A stretch of DNA of 64,000 bases from Leucaena leucocephala (taxonomy: Eukaryota > Streptophyta > Magnoliopsida > Fabales > Fabaceae): positions 13,267,750-13,331,749 of the forward strand of contig CM073551.1 of NCBI GenBank assembly GCA_037074615.1, given 5' to 3'. Positions within the stretch are counted from its first letter, which is position 1. Each line of letters starts with the position of its first letter. A program made the translations under genes and the position numbers. This document shows, one piece after another, positions 11,046 through 25,200 of this stretch. The notes under the pieces are model-generated. The model made no database searches, had not been told where the DNA came from, and saw only the letters and a list, made by a program, of their open reading frames with translations.

Positions 11046-12617
11046 ATTTCCTGCTATATGGAGCAAATTAGTTAACAATATGAAATTGGACGAGTGGGAA
11101 TTTAAATGATGCGGTTTTAGTGCTTAACTGGATAGATAATATATTAAACGTCCACTTTAAGTCAACACAGCAATCGACCAGCAAAGTAGAGCATTCCTGT
11201 GAAATTCGGTCACGACCTGAGGTACCCAACATCGCGACCATACGTCAATCAACAAAGAAGAGCGTTCTCTGTAACTATTAGTCGCGACCGGATGCAATTT
11301 CGGTCGCGACCAAACGTCAATGTAGAAATCAATCAGCGAATGACTCAATGGAAAGACGGCGGGACAGGAGGAGTGGAAGCATGTGCTGCTGAAGAAGAGC
11401 ATTCGCGTGGGAAATATGGCTGAGAAGAACAGATTCAGTCGTGCGTGTGCTGGATCTAGGAGCTAATGACAGAAGCAATTGGGTTGACAGCTGGAACATG
11501 TGCTGCAACAGATTGAACATGTGCTGGATCCAGATCTGATAACGGATTGGAAGTGGGAGATCAAGCATGTGCTGTAACAGAACAGAACTCCACACATCTG
11601 GCACTATTCACGCACACAACATCCTCTCACACCGTTCACATTACCTCCAAATCAATCATGCCGACAGGGTAGATCCATATCAGCACCTGAGATTCAATCA
11701 TCACCCATCCCACACTTCTGCTATATATTACACAGACTACACATCCATTGTGGGGATCCATCATTCACAATTCATATCACACTCCACGGACCACTCTTCT
11801 CTCCATCTTCATTTTCTCTTCTGCAACTTCCCCTGTTCTAGTCAACAGGACCAGAGGAAAGTTCTGCATATCCATTTCATCTTTATCTCCTTCTTCTTCT
11901 TCCATCATGACTGCTCGCTGCTGTGCTTCCTATTGCTGCTGGACTTCAGAAGACAATGCAAGGCTAAGCTGCTGTGCTCTCTTGGAGATGGCACCAAACC
12001 AGAATCCTTGAGCTGAACAGGGAGTTCATGGTGTTTTTAATTCAGTCTTGACTGTATCGAGTTGATGTAATTAATTCTGTGATTACTAGTGCAATTCGAG
12101 AAGTAGATGACAAAGAAGTAGGGAACCGAGTCGGATTTCTTATTTCTGCGTAAATGATCCTCTGATTGATTCTCATCTCTGATCAAGTTGAACATAGTTG
12201 TGATTAATTGAAGTGATCCTGTCTCTAATTCATATGCCACTATCTCTAGGTTGAATGATTCCTATTCCCTGTTCAATGTCTACGAGTTGTAGCTTTGATT
12301 GAGATTTAGCTAGCGAGCTGTTAGCTAACATATTCTATTCAACTGATTACTTCTCATATTCCGTGGATAATGAAGGTAAGCTAGTCTCCAAGGGAACGCG
12401 TTTGTCGCCGATACGTTTCACCATCTTTCAAGCACTTAAAATCAGAAAGAATAGCATAGGATTTTACACTCAGTCTTAGTTCAAACAGTTCAACACAACT
12501 CATCTGCTTAATTTGTTGATTTGTGGCTCAATAGATTAATTAGGCGCCTGATAAACTCGTATTTGCACCAACCTTTAATATGTTAAAAGAGTGTTTCTTA
12601 TTGATCCTTATCCTCAC
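11046..12617. repeat. Satellite unit 8, type C
   Basis: 1572 bp. First of five nearly identical C units, marked by CTGAGGTACCCAACATCGCG, CGGATGC, GATTACTTC and CGCCTGATAAAC together with D-like CTCTGATTGATTC. CTCAATGGAAAG near 11345 is private. Confidence 0.95.
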
Positions 12618-14189
12618 ATTTCCTGCTATATGGAGCAAATTAGTTAACAATATGAAATTGGACGAGTGGGAATTTAAATGATGCGGTTTTAGTGCTTAAC
12701 TGGATAGATAATATATTAAACGTCCACTTTAAGTCAACACAGCAATCGACCAGCAAAGTAGAGCATTCCTGTGAAATTCGGTCACGACCTGAGGTACCCA
12801 ACATCGCGACCATACGTCAATCAACAAAGAAGAGCGTTCTCTGTAACTATTAGTCGCGACCGGATGCAATTTCGGTCGCGACCAAACGTCAATGTAGAAA
12901 TCAATCAGCGAATGACTCAAAGGAAAGACGGCGGGACAGGAGGAGTGGAAGCATGTGCTGCTGAAGAAGAGCATTCGCGTGGGAAATATGGCTGAGAAGA
13001 ACAGATTCAGTCGTGCGTGTGCTGGATCTAGGAGCTAATGACAGAAGCAATTGGGTTGACAGCTGGAACATGTGCTGCAACAGATTGAACATGTGCTGGA
13101 TCCAGATCTGATAACGGATTGGAAGTGGGAGATCAAGCATGTGCTGTAACAGAACAGAACTCCACACATCTGGCACTATTCACGCACACAACATCCTCTC
13201 ACACCGTTCACATTACCTCCAAATCAATCATGCCGACAGGGTAGATCCATATCAGCACCTGAGATTCAATCATCACCCATCCCACACTTCTGCTATATAT
13301 TACACAGACTACACATCCATTGTGGGGATCCATCATTCACAATTCATATCACACTCCACGGACCACTCTTCTCTCCATCTTCATTTTCTCTTCTGCAACT
13401 TCCCCTGTTCTAGTCAACAGGACCAGAGGAAAGTTCTGCATATCCATTTCATCTTTATCTCCTTCTTCTTCTTCCATCATGACTGCTCGCTGCTGTGCTT
13501 CCTATTGCTGCTGGACTTCAGAAGACAATGCAAGGCTAAGCTGCTGTGCTCTCTTGGAGATGGCACCGAACCAGAATCCTTGAGCTGAACAGGGAGTTCA
13601 TGGTGTTTTTAATTCAGTCTTGACTGTATCGAGTTGATGTAATTAATTCTGTGATTACTAGTGCAATTCGAGAAGTAGATGACAAAGAAGTAGGGAACCG
13701 AGTCGGATTTCTTATTTCTGCGTAAATGATCCTCTGATTGATTCTCATCTCTGATCAAGTTGAACATAGTTGTGATTAATTGAAGTGATCCTGTCTCTAA
13801 TTCATATGCCACTATCTCTAGGTTGAATGATTCCTATTCCCTGTTCAATGTCTACGAGTTGTAGCTTTGATTGAGATTTAGCTAGCGAGCTGTTAGCTAA
13901 CATATTCTATTCAACTGATTACTTCTCATATTCCGTGGATAATGAAGGTAAGCTAGTCTCCAAGGGAACGCGTTTGTCGCCGATACGTTTCACCATCTTT
14001 CAAGCACTTAAAATCAGAAAGAATAGCATAGGATTTTACACTCAGTCTTAGTTCAAACAGTTCAACACAACTCATCTGCTTAATTTGTTGATTTGTGGCT
14101 CAATAGATTAATTAGGCGCCTGATAAACTCGTATTTGCACCAACCTTTAATATGTTAAAAGAGTGTTTCTTATTGATCCTTATCCTCAC
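12618..14189. repeat. Satellite unit 9, type C
   Basis: 1572 bp. Differs from unit 8 at the site above and by GGCACCGAACC in place of GGCACCAAACC near 13564. Confidence 0.95.
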
Positions 14190-15761
14190 ATTTCCTGCTA
14201 TATGGAGCAAATTAGTTAACAATATGAAATTGGACGAGTGGGAATTTAAATGATGCGGTTTTAGTGCTTAACTGGATAGATAATATATTAAACGTCCACT
14301 TTAAGTCAACACAGCAATCGACCAGCAAAGTAGAGCATTCCTGTGAAATTCGGTCACGACCTGAGGTACCCAACATCGCGACCATACGTCAATCAACAAA
14401 GAAGAGCGTTCTCTGTAACTATTAGTCGCGACCGGATGCAATTTCGGTCGCGACCAAACGTCAATGTAGAAATCAATCAGCGAATGACTCAAAGGAAAGA
14501 CGGCGGGACAGGAGGAGTGGAAGCATGTGCTGCTGAAGAAGAGCATTCGCGTGGGAAATATGGCTGAGAAGAACAGATTCAGTCGTGCGTGTGCTGGATC
14601 TAGGAGCTAATGACAGAAGCAATTGGGTTGACAGCTGGAACATGTGCTGCAACAGATTGAACATGTGCTGGATCCAGATCTGATAACGGATTGGAAGTGG
14701 GAGATCAAGCATGTGCTGTAACAGAACAGAACTCCACACATCTGGCACTATTCACGCACACAACATCCTCTCACACCGTTCACATTACCTCCAAATCAAT
14801 CATGCCGACAGGGTAGATCCATATCAGCACCTGAGATTCAATCATCACCCATCCCACACTTCTGCTATATATTACACAGACTACACATCCATTGTGGGGA
14901 TCCATCATTCACAATTCATATCACACTCCACGGACCACTCTTCTCTCCATCTTCATTTTCTCTTCTGCAACTTCCCCTGTTCTAGTCAACAGGACCAGAG
15001 GAAAGTTCTGCATATCCATTTCATCTTTATCTCCTTCTTCTTCTTCCATCATGACTGCTCGCTGCTGTGCTTCCTATTGCTGCTGGACTTCAGAAGACAA
15101 TGCAAGGCTAAGCTGCTGTGCTCTCTTGGAGATGGCACCGAACCAGAATCCTTGAGCTGAACAGGGAGTTCATGGTGTTTTTAATTCAGTCTTGACTGTA
15201 TCGAGTTGATGTAATTAATTCTGTGATTACTAGTGCAATTCGAGAAGTAGATGACAAAGAAGTAGGGAACCGAGTCGGATTTCTTATTTCTGCGTAAATG
15301 ATCCTCTGATTGATTCTCATCTCTGATCAAGTTGAACATAGTTGTGATTAATTGAAGTGATCCTGTCTCTAATTCATATGCCACTATCTCTAGGTTGAAT
15401 GATTCCTATTCCCTGTTCAATGTCTACGAGTTGTAGCTTTGATTGAGATTTAGCTAGCGAGCTGTTAGCTAACATATTCTATTCAACTGATTACTTCTCA
15501 TATTCCGTGGATAATGAAGGTAAGCTAGTCTCCAAGGGAACGCGTTTGTCGCCGATACGTTTCACCATCTTTCAAGCACTTAAAATCAGAAAGAATAGCA
15601 TAGGATTTTACACTCAGTCTTAGTTCAAACAGTTCAACACAACTCATCTGCTTAATTTGTTGATTTGTGGCTCAATAGATTAATTAGGCGCCTGATAAAC
15701 TCGTATTTGCACCAACCTTTAATATGTTAAAAGAGTGTTTCTTATTGATCCTTATCCTCAC
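14190..15761. repeat. Satellite unit 10, type C
   Basis: 1572 bp. I saw no difference from unit 9 when reading the two side by side. Confidence 0.95.
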
Positions 15762-17333
15762 ATTTCCTGCTATATGGAGCAAATTAGTTAACAATATGAA
15801 ATTGGACGAGTGGGAATTTAAATGATGCGGTTTTAGTGCTTAACTGGATAGATAATATATTAAACGTCCACTTTAAGTCAACACAGCAATCGACCAGCAA
15901 AGTAGAGCATTCCTGTGAAATTCGGTCACGACCTGAGGTACCCAACATCGCGACCATACGTCAATCAACAAAGAAGAGCGTTCTCTGTAACTATTAGTCG
16001 CGACCGGATGCAATTTCGGTCGCGACCAAACGTCAATGTAGAAATCAATCAGCGAATGACTCAAAGGAAAGACGGCGGGACAGGAGGAGTGGAAGCATGT
16101 GCTGCTGAAGAAGAGCATTCGCGTGGGAAATATGGCTGAGAAGAACAGATTCAGTCGTGCGTGTGCTGGATCTAGGAGCTAATGACAGAAGCAATTGGGT
16201 TGACAGCTGGAACATGTGCTGCAACAGATTGAACATGTGCTGGATCCAGATCTGATAACGGATTGGAAGTGGGAGATCAAGCATGTGCTGTAACAGAACA
16301 GAACTCCACACATCTGGCACTATTCACGCACACAACATCCTCTCACACCGTTCACATTACCTCCAAATCAATCATGCCGACAGGGTAGATCCATATCAGC
16401 ACCTGAGATTCAATCATCACCCATCCCACACTTCTGCTATATATTACACAGACTACACATCCATTGTGGGGATCCATCATTCACAATTCATATCACACTC
16501 CACGGACCACTCTTCTCTCCATCTTCATTTTCTCTTCTGCAACTTCCCCTGTTCTAGTCAACAGGACCAGAGGAAAGTTCTGCATATCCATTTCATCTTT
16601 ATCTCCTTCTTCTTCTTCCATCATGACTGCTCGCTGCTGTGCTTCCTATTGCTGCTGGACTTCAGAAGACAATGCAAGGCTAAGCTGCTGTGCTCTCTTG
16701 GAGATGGCACCGAACCAGAATCCTTGAGCTGAACAGGGAGTTCATGGTGTTTTTAATTCAGTCTTGACTGTATCGAGTTGATGTAATTAATTCTGTGATT
16801 ACTAGTGCAATTCGAGAAGTAGATGACAAAGAAGTAGGGAACCGAGTCGGATTTCTTATTTCTGCGTAAATGATCCTCTGATTGATTCTCATCTCTGATC
16901 AAGTTGAACATAGTTGTGATTAATTGAAGTGATGCTTTCTCTAATTCATATGCCACTATCTCTAGGTTGAATGATTCCTATTCCCTGTTCAATGTCTACG
17001 AGTTGTAGCTTTGATTGAGATTTAGCTAGCGAGCTGTTAGCTAACATATTCTATTCAACTGATTACTTCTCATATTCCGTGGATAATGAAGGTAAGCTAG
17101 TCTCCAAGGGAACGCGTTTGTCGCCGATACGTTTCACCATCTTTCAAGCACTTAAAATCAGAAAGAATAGCATAGGATTTTACACTCAGTCTTAGTTCAA
17201 ACAGTTCAACACAACTCATCTGCTTAATTTGTTGATTTGTGGCTCAATAGATTAATTAGGCGCCTGATAAACTCGTATTTGCACCAACCTTTAATATGTT
17301 AAAAGAGTGTTTCTTATTGATCCTTATCCTCAC
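15762..17333. repeat. Satellite unit 11, type C with a short D-like patch
   Basis: 1572 bp. Matches unit 10 except GATGCTTTCTC near 16932, where C units have GATCCTGTCTC and D units GATTCTTTCTC. It then returns to the C mark CATATGCC, so the patch is only a few bases long. Confidence 0.94.
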
Positions 17334-18906
17334 ATTTCCTGCTATATGGAGCAAATTAGTTAACAATATGAAATTGGACGAGTGGGAATTTAAATGATGC
17401 GGTTTTAGTGCTTAACTGGATAGATAATATATTAAACGTCCACTTTAAGTCAACACAGCAATCGACCAGCAAAGTAGAGCATTCCTGTGAAATTCGGTCA
17501 CGACCTGAGGTACCCAACATCGCGACCATACGTCAATCAACAAAGAAGAGCGTTCTCTGTAACTATTAGTCGCGACCGGATGCAATTTCGGTCGCGACCA
17601 AACGTCAATGTAGAAATCAATCAGCGAATGACTCAAAGGAAAGACGGCGGGACAGGAGGAGTGGAAGCATGTGCTGCTGAAGAAGAGCATTCGCGTGGGA
17701 AATATGGCTGAGAAGAACAGATTCAGTCGTGCGTGTGCTGGATCTAGGAGCTAATGACAGAAGCAATTGGGTTGACAGCTGGAACATGTGCTGCAACAGA
17801 TTGAACATGTGCTGGATCCAGATCTGATAACGGATTGGAAGTGGGAGATCAAGCATGTGCTGTAACAGAACAGAACTCCACACATCTGGCACTATTCACG
17901 CACACAACATCCTCTCACACCGTTCACATTACCTCCAAATCAATCATGCCGACAGGGTAGATCCATATCAGCACCTGAGATTCAATCATCACCCATCCCA
18001 CACTTCTGCTATATATTACACAGACTACACATCCATTGTGGGGATCCATCATTCACAATTCATATCACACTCCACGGACCACTCTTCTCTCCATCTTCAT
18101 TTTCTCTTCTGCAACTTCCCCTGTTCTAGTCAACAGGACCAGAGGAAAGTTCTGCATATCCATTTCATCTTTATCTCCTTCTTCTTCTTCCATCATGACT
18201 GCTCGCTGCTGTGCTTCCTATTGCTGCTGGACTTCAGAAGACAATGCAAGGCTAAGCTGCTGTGCTCTCTTGGAGATGGCACCAAACCAGAATCCTTGAG
18301 CTGAACAGGGAGTTCATGGTGTTTTTAATTCAGTCTTGACTGTATCGAGTTGATGTAATTAATTCTGTGATTACTAGTGCAATTCGAGAAGTAGATGACA
18401 AAGAAGTAGGGAACCGAGTCGGATTTCTTATTTCTGCGTAAATGATCCTCTGATTGATTCTCATCTCTGATCAAGTTGAACATAGTTGTGATTAATTGAA
18501 GTGATGCTTTCTCTAATTCATATTCTACTATCTCTGGGTGGAATGATTCCTATTCTCTGTTCAATGTCTACGAGTTGTAGCTTTGATTGAGATTTAGCTA
18601 GCGAGTTGTTAGCTAACATATTCTATTCAACTGATTAACTTCTCATATTCCGTGGATAATGAAGGTAAGCTAGTCTCCAAGGGAACGCGTTTGTCACCGA
18701 TACATTTCACCATCTTTCAAGCACTTAACATCAGAAAGAATAGCATAGGATTTTACATTCAGTCTTAGTTCAAACAGTTCAACACAACTCATCTGCTTAA
18801 TTTGTTGATTTGTGGCTCAATAGATTAATTAGGGGCCTGATAAACTCGTATTTGCACTAAGTTTTAATATGTTAAAAGACTGTTTATTATTGATCCTTAT
18901 CCTCAC
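17334..18906. repeat. Satellite unit 12, C-to-D mosaic
   Basis: 1573 bp. C type up to about 18500, then D type (CATATTCTAC, GATTAACTTC, GATACATTT, GGGGCCTG). It shares the GATGCTTTCTC patch with unit 11. GGGTGGAATG near 18536 and CACTAAGTTTTAAT near 18856 are private. It marks the change from the C block to the D block. Confidence 0.94.
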
Positions 18907-20480
18907 ATTTCCTACTATATGGAGCAAATTAGTTAACAATATGAAATTGGACGAGTGGGAATTTAAATGATGCGGTTTTAGTGCTTAACTGGATAGATAA
19001 TATATTAAACGTCCACTTTAAGTCAACACAGCAATCGACCAGCAAAGTAGAGCATTCCTGTGAAATTCGGTCACCACCTGACGTACCCAACATCGCGACC
19101 ATACGTCAATCAACAAAGAAGAGCGTTCTCTGTAACTATTAGTCGCGACCTGATGCAATTTTGGTCGTGACCAAACTTCAATGTAGAAATCAATCAGCGA
19201 ATGACTCAAAGGAAAGACGGCTGGACAGGAGGAGATGGAAGCATGTGCTGCTGAAGAAGAGCATTCGCGTGGGAAATATGGCTGAGAAGAACAGATTCAG
19301 TCGTGCATGTGCTGGATCTAGGAGCTAATGAAAGAAGCAATTGGGTTGACAGCTGGAACATGTGCTGCAACAGATTGAACATGTGTTGGATCCAGATCTG
19401 ATAACAGATTGGAAGTGGGAGATCAAGCATGTGCTGTAACAGAATAGAACTCCACACATCTGGCACTATTCACGCACACAACATCCTCTCACACCGTTCA
19501 CATTACCTCCAAATCAATCATGCCGACAGAGTAGATCCATATCAGCACCTGAGATTCAATCATCACCCATCCCACACTTCTGCTATATATTACACAGACT
19601 ACACATCCATTGTGGGGATCCATCATTCACAATTCATATCACACTCCACGGACCACTCTTCTCTCCATCTTCATTTTCTCTTCTGCAACTTCCCCTGTTC
19701 TAGTCAACAGGACCAGAGGAAAGTTCTGCATATCCATTTCATCTTTATCTCCTTCTTCTTCTTCCATCATGACTGCTCGCTGCTGTGCTTCCTATTGCTG
19801 CTGGACTTCAGAAGACAATGCAAGGCTAAGCTGCTGTGCTCTCTTGGAGATGGCACCAAACCAGAATCCTTGAGCTGAACAGGGAGTTCATGGTGTTTTT
19901 AATTCAGTCTTGACTGTATCGAGTTGATGTAATTAATTCTGTGATTACTAGTGCAATTCGAGAAGTAGATGACAAAGAAGTAGGGAACCGAGTCGGATTT
20001 CTTATTTCTGCGTAAATGATCCTCTGATTGATTCTCATCTCTGATCAAGTTGAACATAGTTGTGATTAATTGAAGTGATTCTTTCTCTAATTCATATTCT
20101 ACTATCTCTGGGTTGAATGATTCCTATTCTCTGTTCAATGTCTACGAGTTGTAGCTTTGATTGAGATTTAGCTAGCGAGTTGTTAGCTAACATATTCTAT
20201 TCAACTGATTAACTTCTCATATTCCGTGGATAATGAAGGTAAGCTAGTCTCCAAGGGAACGCGTTTGTCACCGATACATTTCACCATCTTTCAAGCACTT
20301 AACATCAGAAAGAATAGCATAGGATTTTACATTCAGTCTTAGTTCAAACAGTTCAACACAACTCATCTGCTTAATTTGTTGATTTGTGGCTCAATAGATT
20401 AATTAGGGGCCTGATAAACTCGTATTTGCACTAATTTTTAATATGTTAAAAGACTGTTTATTATTGATCCTTATCCTCAC
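18907..20480. repeat. Satellite unit 13, type D
   Basis: 1574 bp. First full D unit. It has GTCACCACCTGACG at the first minisatellite motif and a decayed last motif (GGTCGTGACC near 19165). AATGAAAGAAGC and AGAATAGAAC are private. Confidence 0.95.
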
Positions 20481-22054
20481 ATTTCCTACTATATGGAGCA
20501 AATTAGTTAACAATATGAAATTGGACGAGTGGGAATTTAAATGATGCGGTTTTAGTGCTTAACTGGATAGATAATATATTAAACGTCCACTTTAAGTCAA
20601 CACAGCAATCGACCAGCAAAGTAGAGCATTCCTGTGAAATTCGGTCACGACCTGACGTACCCAACATCGCGACCATACGTCAATCAACAAAGAAGAGCGT
20701 TCTCTGTAACTATTAGTCGCGACCTGATGCAATTTTGGTCGCGACCAAACTTCAATGTAGAAATCAATCAGCGAATGACTCAAAGGAAAGACGGCTGGAC
20801 AGGAGGAGATGGAAGCATGTGCTGCTGAAGAAGAGCATTCGCGTGGGAAATATGGCTGAGAAGAACAGATTCAGTCGTGCATGTGCTGGATCTAGGAGCT
20901 AATGATAGAAGCAATTGGGTTGACAGCTGGAACATGTGCTGCAACAGATTGAACATGTGTTGGATCCAGATCTGATAACAGATTGGAAGTGGGAGATCAA
21001 GCATGTGCTGTAACAGAACAGAACTCCACACATCTGGCACTATTCACGCACACAACATCCTCTCACACCGTTCACATTACCTCCAAATCAATCATGCCGA
21101 CAGAGTAGATCCATATCAGCACCTGAGATTCAATCATCACCCATCCCACACTTCTGCTATATATTACACAGACTACACATCCATTGTGGGGATCCATCAT
21201 TCACAATTCATATCACACTCCACGGACCACTCTTCTCTCCATCTTCATTTTCTCTTCTGCAACTTCCCCTGTTCTAGTCAACAGGACCAGAGGAAAGTTC
21301 TGCATATCCATTTCATCTTTATCTCCTTCTTCTTCTTCCATCATGACTGCTCGCTGCTGTGCTTCCTATTGCTGCTGGACTTCAGAAGACAATGCAAGGC
21401 TAAGCTGCTGTGCTCTCTTGGAGATGGCACCAAACCAGAATCCTTGAGCTGAACAGGGAGTTCATGGTGTTTTTAATTCAGTCTTGACTGTATCGAGTTG
21501 ATGTAATTAATTCTGTGATTACTAGTGCAATTCGAGAAGTAGATGACAAAGAAGTAGGGAACCGAGTCGGATTTCTTATTTCTGCGTAAATGATCCTCTG
21601 ATTGATTCTCATCTCTGATCAAGTTGAACATAGTTGTGATTAATTGAAGTGATTCTTTCTCTAATTCATATTCTACTATCTCTGGGTTGAATGATTCCTA
21701 TTCTCTGTTCAATGTCTACGAGTTGTAGCTTTGATTGAGATTTAGCTAGCGAGTTGTTAGCTAACATATTCTATTCAACTGATTAACTTCTCATATTCCG
21801 TGGATAATGAAGGTAAGCTAGTCTCCAAGGGAACGCGTTTGTCACCGATACATTTCACCATCTTTCAAGCACTTAACATCGGAAAGAATAGCATAGGATT
21901 TTACATTCAGTCTTAGTTCAAACAGTTCAACACAACTCATCTGCTTAATTTGTTGATTTGTGGCTCAATAGATTAATTAGGGGCCTGATAAACTCGTATT
22001 TGCACTAATTTTTAATATGTTAAAAGACTGTTTATTATTGATCCTTATCCTCAC
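20481..22054. repeat. Satellite unit 14, type D
   Basis: 1574 bp. First motif GTCACGACCTGACG. From here to unit 20 the 3' part carries ACATCGGAAAG in place of ACATCAGAAAG. Confidence 0.95.
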
Positions 22055-23628
22055 ATTTCCTACTATATGGAGCAAATTAGTTAACAATATGAAATTGGAC
22101 GAGTGGGAATTTAAATGATGCGGTTTTAGTGCTTAACTGGATAGATAATATATTAAACGTCCACTTTAAGTCAACACAGCAATCGACCAGCAAAGTAGAG
22201 CATTCCTGTGAAATTCGGTCACCACCTGACGTACCCAACATCGCGACCATACGTCAATCAACAAAGAAGAGCGTTCTCTGTAACTATTAGTCGCGACCTG
22301 ATGCAATTTTGGTCGCGACCAAACTTCAATGTAGAAATCAATCAGCGAATGACTCAAAGGAAAGACGGCTGGACAGGAGGAGATGGAAGCATGTGCTGCT
22401 GAAGAAGAGCATTCGCGTGGGAAATATGGCTGAGAAGAACAGATTCAGTCGTGCATGTGCTGGATCTAGGAGCTAATGATAGAAGCAATTGGGTTGACAG
22501 CTGGAACATGTGCTGCAACAGATTGAACATGTGTTGGATCCAGATCTGATAACAGATTGGAAGTGGGAGATCAAGCATGTGCTGTAACAGAACAGAACTC
22601 CACACATCTGGCACTATTCACGCACACAACATCCTCTCACACCGTTCACATTACCTCCAAATCAATCATGCCGACAGAGTAGATCCATATCAGCACCTGA
22701 GATTCAATCATCACCCATCCCACACTTCTGCTATATATTACACAGACTACACATCCATTGTGGGGATCCATCATTCACAATTCATATCACACTCCACGGA
22801 CCACTCTTCTCTCCATCTTCATTTTCTCTTCTGCAACTTCCCCTGTTCTAGTCAACAGGACCAGAGGAAAGTTCTGCATATCCATTTCATCTTTATCTCC
22901 TTCTTCTTCTTCCATCATGACTGCTCGCTGCTGTGCTTCCTATTGCTGCTGGACTTCAGAAGACAATGCAAGGCTAAGCTGCTGTGCTCTCTTGGAGATG
23001 GCACCAAACCAGAATCCTTGAGCTGAACAGGGAGTTCATGGTGTTTTTAATTCAGTCTTGACTGTATCGAGTTGATGTAATTAATTCTGTGATTACTAGT
23101 GCAATTCGAGAAGTAGATGACAAAGAAGTAGGGAACCGAGTCGGATTTCTTATTTCTGCGTAAATGATCCTCTGATTGATTCTCATCTCTGATCAAGTTG
23201 AACATAGTTGTGATTAATTGAAGTGATTCTTTCTCTAATTCATATTCTACTATCTCTGGGTTGAATGATTCCTATTCTCTGTTCAATGTCTACGAGTTGT
23301 AGCTTTGATTGAGATTTAGCTAGCGAGTTGTTAGCTAACATATTCTATTCAACTGATTAACTTCTCATATTCCGTGGATAATGAAGGTAAGCTAGTCTCC
23401 AAGGGAACGCGTTTGTCACCGATACATTTCACCATCTTTCAAGCACTTAACATCGGAAAGAATAGCATAGGATTTTACATTCAGTCTTAGTTCAAACAGT
23501 TCAACACAACTCATCTGCTTAATTTGTTGATTTGTGGCTCAATAGATTAATTAGGGGCCTGATAAACTCGTATTTGCACTAATTTTTAATATGTTAAAAG
23601 ACTGTTTATTATTGATCCTTATCCTCAC
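22055..23628. repeat. Satellite unit 15, type D
   Basis: 1574 bp. First motif GTCACCACCTGACG, alternating with unit 14. Confidence 0.95.
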
Positions 23629-25200
23629 ATTTCCTACTATATGGAGCAAATTAGTTAACAATATGAAATTGGACGAGTGGGAATTTAAATGATGCGGTTT
23701 TAGTGCTTAACTGGATAGATAATATATTAAACGTCCACTTTAAGTCAACACAGCAATCGACCAGCAAAGTAGAGCATTCCTGTGAAATTCGGTCACGACC
23801 TGACGTACCCAACATCGCGACCATACGTCAATCAACAAAGAAGAGCGTTCTCTGTAACTATTAGTCGCGACCTGATGCAATTTTGGTCGCGACCAAACTT
23901 CAATGTAGAAATCAATCAGCGAATGACTCAAAGGAAAGACGGCTGGACAGGAGGAGATGGAAGCATGTGCTGCTGAAGAAGAGCATTCGCGTGGGAAATA
24001 TGGCTGAGAAGAACAGATTCAGTCGTGCATGTGCTGGATCTAGGAGCTAATGATAGAAGCAATTGGGTTGACAGCTGGAACATGTGCTGCAACAGATTGA
24101 ACATGTGTTGGATCCAGATCTGATAACAGATTGGAAGTGGGAGATCAAGCATGTGCTGTAACAGAACAGAACTCCACACATCTGGCACTATTCACGCACA
24201 CAACATCCTCTCACACCGTTCACATTACCTCCAAATCAATCATGCCGACAGAGTAGATCCATATCAGCACCTGAGATTCAATCATCACCCATCCCACACT
24301 TCTGCTATATATTACACACTACACATCCATTGTGGGGATCCATCATTCACAATTCATATCACACTCCACGGACCACTCTTCTCTCCATCTTCATTTTCTC
24401 TTCTGCAACTTCCCCTGTTCTAGTCAACAGGACCAGAGGAAAGTTCTGCATATCCATTTCATCTTTATCTCCTTCTTCTTCTTCCATCATGACTGCTCGC
24501 TGCTGTGCTTCCTATTGCTGCTGGACTTCAGAAGACAATGCAAGGCTAAGCTGCTGTGCTCTCTTGGAGATGGCACCAAACCAGAATCCTTGAGCTGAAC
24601 AGGGAGTTCATGGTGTTTTTAATTCAGTCTTGACTGTATCGAGTTGATGTAATTAATTCTGTGATTACTAGTGCAATTCGAGAAGTAGATGACAAAGAAG
24701 TAGGGAACCGAGTCGGATTTCTTATTTCTGCGTAAATGATCCTCTGATTGATTCTCATCTCTGATCAAGTTGAACATAGTTGTGATTAATTGAAGTGATT
24801 CTTTCTCTAATTCATATTCTACTATCTCTGGGTTGAATGATTCCTATTCTCTGTTCAATGTCTACGAGTTGTAGCTTTGATTGAGATTTAGCTAGCGAGT
24901 TGTTAGCTAACATATTCTATTCAACTGATTAACTTCTCATATTCCGTGGATAATGAAGGTAAGCTAGTCTCCAAGGGAACGCGTTTGTCACCGATACATT
25001 TCACCATCTTTCAAGCACTTAACATCGGAAAGAATAGCATAGGATTTTACATTCAGTCTTAGTTCAAACAGTTCAACACAACTCATCTGCTTAATTTGTT
25101 GATTTGTGGCTCAATAGATTAATTAGGGGCCTGATAAACTCGTATTTGCACTAATTTTTAATATGTTAAAAGACTGTTTATTATTGATCCTTATCCTCAC
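23629..25200. repeat. Satellite unit 16, type D with GA deletion
   Basis: 1572 bp. Lacks GA just after the TATA-like box (TTACACACTAC near 24312). First motif GTCACGACC. Confidence 0.95.
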
